DNA from: Firmicutes bacterium UBA2116
GTDB lineage: Bacteria; Bacillota; Clostridia; Tissierellales; Sedimentibacteraceae
DNA: 16,429 nt
NCBI GenBank assembly: GCA_002331025.1
Contig: DCYG01000010.1
Coordinates: 1-16,429 of the forward strand
Direction of reading: 5' to 3'
Both the position numbers and the translations under genes were made by a program. Shown piece after piece: positions 13,149 through 16,429 of this stretch. The stretch's first letter is position 1. The number at the start of each line of letters is the position of its first letter. The notes under the pieces are model-generated. The model made no database searches. It saw nothing but the letters and a program-made list of their open reading frames with translations, and was not told where the DNA came from.

Positions 13149-14996
13149 ATGAGTAAAGTTATAGGAATTGACTTAGGAACAACAAACTCTTGTGTTGCTG
13201 TTATGGAAGGCGGAGAAGCCGTTGTTATAGCAAATGTAGAAGGAAAAAGAACTACACCTTCAATAGTTGCATTCACAAAAGACGGAGAAAGATTAGTAGG
13301 TGAAACTGCAAAAAGACAGGCAGTTACAAACCCTGACAAAACTATTTCATCTATTAAAAGAGAAATGGGTTCAAGTCACAAAGTTAATATTGATGGTAAA
13401 TCATATACGCCACAGGAAATTTCAGCATTCATACTTCAAAAATTAAAAGCAGATGCAGAAAGTTATCTTGGCGAAACAGTTACAGAAGCTGTTATCACAG
13501 TACCAGCTTATTTTTCAGACAGTCAAAGACAAGCGACTAAGGATGCAGGTAAAATAGCCGGACTTGAAGTAAAAAGAATAATAAATGAGCCGACTGCCGC
13601 AGCTTTAGCGTATGGAGTTGACAAGGAAGATCATATGCAAACAATCATGGTATATGACCTTGGCGGAGGTACATTTGACGTTTCGATACTTGAAATAGGT
13701 GATGGCGTTTTTGAGGTTAAAGCAACATCAGGAAACAATAAGCTTGGCGGAGACGACTTTGATCAGGTTATTATAGATTACTTAGCAGACCAGTTCCAGA
13801 AAGAAAATGGCATAGATTTAAGAAAAGATAAAATGGCACTTCAAAGATTAAAAGAAGCAGCAGAAACAGCTAAGAAAGAATTGTCAAGCGCTATGACTTC
13901 AAACATCAATTTGCCTTTTATCACAGCAACTCAGGAAGGTCCGAAACATATGAACGTGGACTTAACGAGAGCTAAATTCAATGAATTAACATCATTCTTA
14001 GTAGAAAAAACAATAGAGCCGGTAAAAAAGGCAATGTCAGATTCTAAATTAACAGCAAATGATATAGATAAAGTATTGCTTGTAGGTGGTTCAACAAGAA
14101 TTCCTGCTGTTCAGGAAGCAGTAAAAAGACTGACGGGAAAAGATCCTCACAAGGGAATCAATCCTGATGAATGCGTTGCATTAGGAGCTGCTATACAAGG
14201 CGGAGTATTGACAGGTGAATTCGGAAACGATATATTGCTTGTTGATGTTACACCACTGTCATTAGGAATTGAAACATTAGGCGGAGTATTCACTAAACTG
14301 ATAGACAGAAATACAAGAATACCGAGTAAAAAGAGCCAGACATTTTCAACCGCTGCAGACAACCAGCCGGCAGTTGACATCCATGTATTGCAGGGTGAAA
14401 GACAAATGGCAGCCGACAATATCACTTTAGGCAGATTCCAATTAACAGGTATCGTTCCGGCACCAAGAGGAATTCCTCAAATAGAAGTAACATTTGATAT
14501 TGATGCTAACGGCATAGTTAATGTAAGCGCTAAGGATTTAGGTACAGGAAAAGAACAAAAAATTACAATTACTGCTTCAACTAAAATGTCAGATTCTGAA
14601 ATAGAAAAGAAGGTTAAAGAAGCTGAACAATATGCGGAAGAAGATAAAAAGAGAAAAGAAGAAATCGAAGTTAAAAATAATGCAGATACATTAGTATATC
14701 AGACAGAAAAAACCTTAAAAGATTTAGAAGGAAAAATATCCGAGGAAGAAAAAGCTGCGGCTCAGGCAGCAGCAGATGAGCTTAAAAAAGCGATTGAAAG
14801 CAACGATATAAGCCAGATGAAGGATAAAACTGAAAATCTGACAAAGGTATTTAATGACCTTGCTCAAAAGCTTTATGCTCAAACAGGTGCACAGGGAGGA
14901 CCTGAAGCTGATCCGAACTTTAACCAGGAAGATGCTCCAAGTGATGACAATGTAGTAGATGCAGAATTTGAAGAAATAAATGATGATGATAAGTAA
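13149..14996 (+). CDS. dnaK: Molecular chaperone DnaK (Hsp70)
   Basis: 615 residues. An ATP-driven chaperone that works with DnaJ and GrpE. The nucleotide-binding domain (about 1-355) has IGIDLGTTNSCVAV near the start, DLGGGTFDVS from D170 and VGGSTRIP at 312-319. The substrate-binding beta domain follows, then the helical lid (about 480-580) and an acidic tail ending DAEFEEINDDDK, the usual EEVD-like bacterial terminus. The length and the short stretch after the first nucleotide motif fit Gram-positive DnaK, which lacks an insertion present in proteobacteria. GGAGG lies 7 bases before ATG 13149. The protein is complete; control is by the upstream CIRCE promoter. Confidence 0.99.
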   Translation: MSKVIGIDLGTTNSCVAVMEGGEAVVIANVEGKRTTPSIVAFTKDGERLVGETAKRQAVTNPDKTISSIKREMGSSHKVNIDGKSYTPQEISAFILQKLKADAESYLGETVTEAVITVPAYFSDSQRQATKDAGKIAGLEVKRIINEPTAAALAYGVDKEDHMQTIMVYDLGGGTFDVSILEIGDGVFEVKATSGNNKLGGDDFDQVIIDYLADQFQKENGIDLRKDKMALQRLKEAAETAKKELSSAMTSNINLPFITATQEGPKHMNVDLTRAKFNELTSFLVEKTIEPVKKAMSDSKLTANDIDKVLLVGGSTRIPAVQEAVKRLTGKDPHKGINPDECVALGAAIQGGVLTGEFGNDILLVDVTPLSLGIETLGGVFTKLIDRNTRIPSKKSQTFSTAADNQPAVDIHVLQGERQMAADNITLGRFQLTGIVPAPRGIPQIEVTFDIDANGIVNVSAKDLGTGKEQKITITASTKMSDSEIEKKVKEAEQYAEEDKKRKEEIEVKNNADTLVYQTEKTLKDLEGKISEEEKAAAQAAADELKKAIESNDISQMKDKTENLTKVFNDLAQKLYAQTGAQGGPEADPNFNQEDAPSDDNVVDAEFEEINDDDK

Positions 14997-15011
14997 TCAA
15001 TGACAAAAAGA

Positions 15012-15146
15012 TGAGATCCCTCGCTTTCGCTCGGGATGACAATATCGTATGATTCTGTCATTCCGAAGGCAAAGCCTGAGGAATCTCAGTTTTTGATGTA
15101 ATGAGATACTTCGCTTGCACTCATGATGACGAAGCGAAGACTCTCA
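15012..15146. repeat. Cluster of four TGAGATC...GGATGACA repeat units between dnaK and dnaJ
   Basis: Unit 1 (15012-15041) matches 7686-7714 with four mismatches. Unit 2 (15056-15088) is the same family inverted, TGTCATTCC to AATCTCA. Unit 3 (15102-15130) is again forward, and unit 4 (15131-15146) is a partial inverted unit. Units 1-2 and 3-4 can each fold into a hairpin. Similar sequences are, from memory, common dispersed intergenic repeats in bacteria. They occupy nearly all of the 173-bp dnaK-dnaJ spacer. Confidence 0.8.
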
Positions 15147-15153
15147 TATTTTT
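15102..15153 (+). terminator. Possible attenuator hairpin directly before dnaJ
   Basis: TGAGA (15102-15106) pairs with TCTCA (15142-15146), and TTCGCTT (15110-15116) with AAGCGAA (15132-15138). Five T (15149-15153) follow, then the dnaJ ribosome site. It resembles an intrinsic terminator built from repeat units 3 and 4 and might lower dnaJ relative to dnaK. The stem is interrupted and the loop is 15 bases, so efficiency is doubtful. Confidence 0.4.
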
Positions 15154-15169
15154 CCAAGGTGGTGAAAGA

Positions 15170-16306
15170 GTGGCAAAAAGAGATTATTACGAAATACTGG
15201 GAATCAGTAAGGATGCGGACGAGAAAGAAATAAAGGCCTCATTTAGAAAATTAGCTAAGCAATACCATCCTGACTTAAACCCTGACAATAAGGAAGCGGA
15301 AGCAAAATTTAAAGAAGTAAACGAAGCGTATGAAGTTTTAAGCGACCCGGACAAAAAAGCGAAATATGACCAATTTGGACACGCTGCATTTGATCAGAAC
15401 TCAGGCTTTGGCGGTGGAGCGGGGTTTAATGATTTTGGTGATATATTCGGTGATATATTCGGAGATTTCTTCGGAGGCGGGTTTAGCGGAGCAAGAACTC
15501 AAAGGACAGGACCAAAGGCGGGCTCCGACCTTAAAATAAAGCTTGATATAGACTTCGAAGAAGCCGCGTTTGGAACAAAGAAAGAAATTAAAATTAATCG
15601 TATAGAAAAATGTCACGTTTGTGACGGCTCCGGAGCAAAGACAGGAACAAGCAAAAAAACATGTCCTACATGTAACGGCTCAGGCAACATAAGAACAGTG
15701 CAACGGACACCTTTCGGACAGTTTGCAAGCACAAAGACATGTACAACATGCGGCGGTATGGGTGAAGTTGTGGAAGAACCATGTACAACATGCGGCGGAA
15801 CCGGCAAAGAAAAGAAATCGAGGAAGCTGTCCATCAATATACCTGCAGGCGTTGACACGGGCTCTGTAATACCTCTAAGGGGCGAAGGAAACCACGGAGA
15901 ACGAGGAGGTCCTCCCGGAGACTTATATGTTTACTTAAATGTCAGACCTCATGAAATATTTGAAAGAGACGGAAATGATGTTTGGTGTGAAATTCCGATT
16001 TCATTTACAAGAGCAGCACTGGGAGGTTCGATTCAGGTTCCTACAATCGAAGGTAAAGTTAAATATGAGGTACCGGAAGGAACACAGACAGGAACAGTAT
16101 TCAGACTGAAAAATAAAGGAATTAAAAACTTAAGGGGAGCGGGTAAGGGAGACCAATATGTAAGAGTTAAAATAGAGGTTCCTAAAAAGCTTACAGACAA
16201 ACAAAAATCACTTCTCCATGAATTTGCATCCGAAATGGGTGAAACCATAGACAAGGAAGACAAAAAAGGCTTTTTCGGTAAAATGAAGGATGCTTTTAAG
16301 GATTAA
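15170..16306 (+). CDS. dnaJ: Co-chaperone DnaJ (Hsp40)
   Basis: 378 residues, class I DnaJ; it delivers clients to DnaK and stimulates its ATPase. The J domain (about 1-70) has HPD at 33-35. A Gly/Phe-rich linker (about 75-115) repeats FGDIFGD. The zinc-binding region runs from C148 to about 212 with four CxxCxGxG units, then the C-terminal substrate domains. The start is GTG 15170, giving VAKRDYYEILG, with the AGGTGGTG ribosome site just upstream. An in-frame ATG at 15101 would translate the intergenic repeat and is rejected. The GTG start and imperfect ribosome site may reduce translation relative to dnaK. Confidence 0.97.
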   Translation: MAKRDYYEILGISKDADEKEIKASFRKLAKQYHPDLNPDNKEAEAKFKEVNEAYEVLSDPDKKAKYDQFGHAAFDQNSGFGGGAGFNDFGDIFGDIFGDFFGGGFSGARTQRTGPKAGSDLKIKLDIDFEEAAFGTKKEIKINRIEKCHVCDGSGAKTGTSKKTCPTCNGSGNIRTVQRTPFGQFASTKTCTTCGGMGEVVEEPCTTCGGTGKEKKSRKLSINIPAGVDTGSVIPLRGEGNHGERGGPPGDLYVYLNVRPHEIFERDGNDVWCEIPISFTRAALGGSIQVPTIEGKVKYEVPEGTQTGTVFRLKNKGIKNLRGAGKGDQYVRVKIEVPKKLTDKQKSLLHEFASEMGETIDKEDKKGFFGKMKDAFKD

Positions 16307-16349
16307 TCTAAAGACGCTTAGGCGTCTTCAGATTGATGACAAAGTCATC
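16305..16349 (+). terminator. Tandem hairpins after dnaJ, possible operon end
   Basis: AATCT (16305-16309) and AAGACGC (16311-16317) pair with GCGTCTT (16322-16328) and AGATT (16330-16334) around TTAG: a 12-bp stem with one A-C mismatch overlapping the dnaJ stop codon. A second hairpin GATGAC/GTCATC (16335-16349) follows. No T-run is present, so this is stem structure that could end or stabilise the mRNA rather than a textbook intrinsic terminator. Confidence 0.5.
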
Positions 16350-16357
16350 AAGATGAT

Positions 16358-16429
16358 AGGCTGTTGAAAAAGTTCATCCTGCAAGGCGCCGGAAGACGGG
16401 CAACCGCAGCGTATTAGACATACGTGAGG
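16358..16429. repeat. Left end of a probable dispersed repeat, cut by the window edge
   Basis: From AGGCTGTTGAAAAAGT (16358-16373) to the edge, the base composition changes: it is much richer in G and C than the neighbouring genes. From memory, this motif and the following GCGTATTAGACATACGTGAGG resemble intergenic elements bounded by an inverted CTGTTGAAAAAGT end. No coding frame is seen. The other end lies outside the window, so this is a tentative call. Confidence 0.45.

Noticed and set aside
15101..15169. Longer DnaJ starting at ATG 15101
   Set aside because: The extra 23 codons are repeat DNA; the conserved J domain begins at GTG 15170 with its own ribosome site.

Overview
The window is about 16.4 kb of AT-rich DNA from a low-GC Gram-positive anaerobe, most likely a clostridial (Clostridia/Tissierellia-type) Firmicute. 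Support comes from the strong AGGAGG-type ribosome binding sites, sigma-A promoters, a perfect CIRCE operator before hrcA, a DnaK of 615 residues (the length of Gram-positive DnaKs, which lack an N-terminal insertion) and B. subtilis-like tRNA and 5S sequences. I cannot name the species.

Region 1 (1-1380) is the end of an rRNA operon. It holds the last bases of a 5S rRNA and 12 tRNA genes on the + strand: Asn, fMet, Glu, Val, Asp, Thr, Tyr, Gly-GCC, Gly-TCC, His, Cys and Arg, closed by a terminator. Five related hairpins (arms GGGGACA/TGTCCCC) punctuate the spacers: one after the 5S, then one after each pair of tRNAs. Five tRNAs encode CCA and seven do not. The Gly-TCC tRNA has C instead of T at position 55.

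Region 2 (1381-5250) is the most interesting part. A perfect 40-bp inverted repeat (1631-1670 and 2494-2533) encloses a 186-residue FimB/FimE-sized tyrosine recombinase on the minus strand. Between the recombinase 3' end and the left repeat lies a perfect consensus promoter (TTGACA-17-TATAAT, minus strand) firing out of the element. In the orientation shown it points left into a bidirectional terminator. If the 903-bp segment flipped, it would point right into a methyl-accepting chemotaxis protein gene and the HD-GYP c-di-GMP phosphodiesterase gene behind it. The layout is that of Salmonella Hin/fljBA, but with a tyrosine recombinase. I read it as a self-contained phase-variation switch for a chemoreceptor/c-di-GMP operon, probably captured in the OFF state. 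Inversion is inferred, not observed.

Region 3 (5251-8494) is osmC-aroE-prmA from a good promoter, then rsmE, with a palindromic repeat between prmA and rsmE. Region 4 (8495-10017) is a monocistronic acidic amino acid/dicarboxylate symporter with its own promoter, a direct-repeat candidate operator and a strong terminator.

Region 5 (10135-16306) is hemW followed by the HrcA-controlled chaperone operon hrcA-grpE-dnaK-dnaJ. HrcA represses at CIRCE; GrpE, DnaK and DnaJ form the Hsp70 cycle. prmA and rsmE, which in many Firmicutes follow dnaJ, lie upstream here, so the order is permuted. Repeats of the prmA-rsmE family sit between dnaK and dnaJ, and the window ends inside what looks like a third repeat element.
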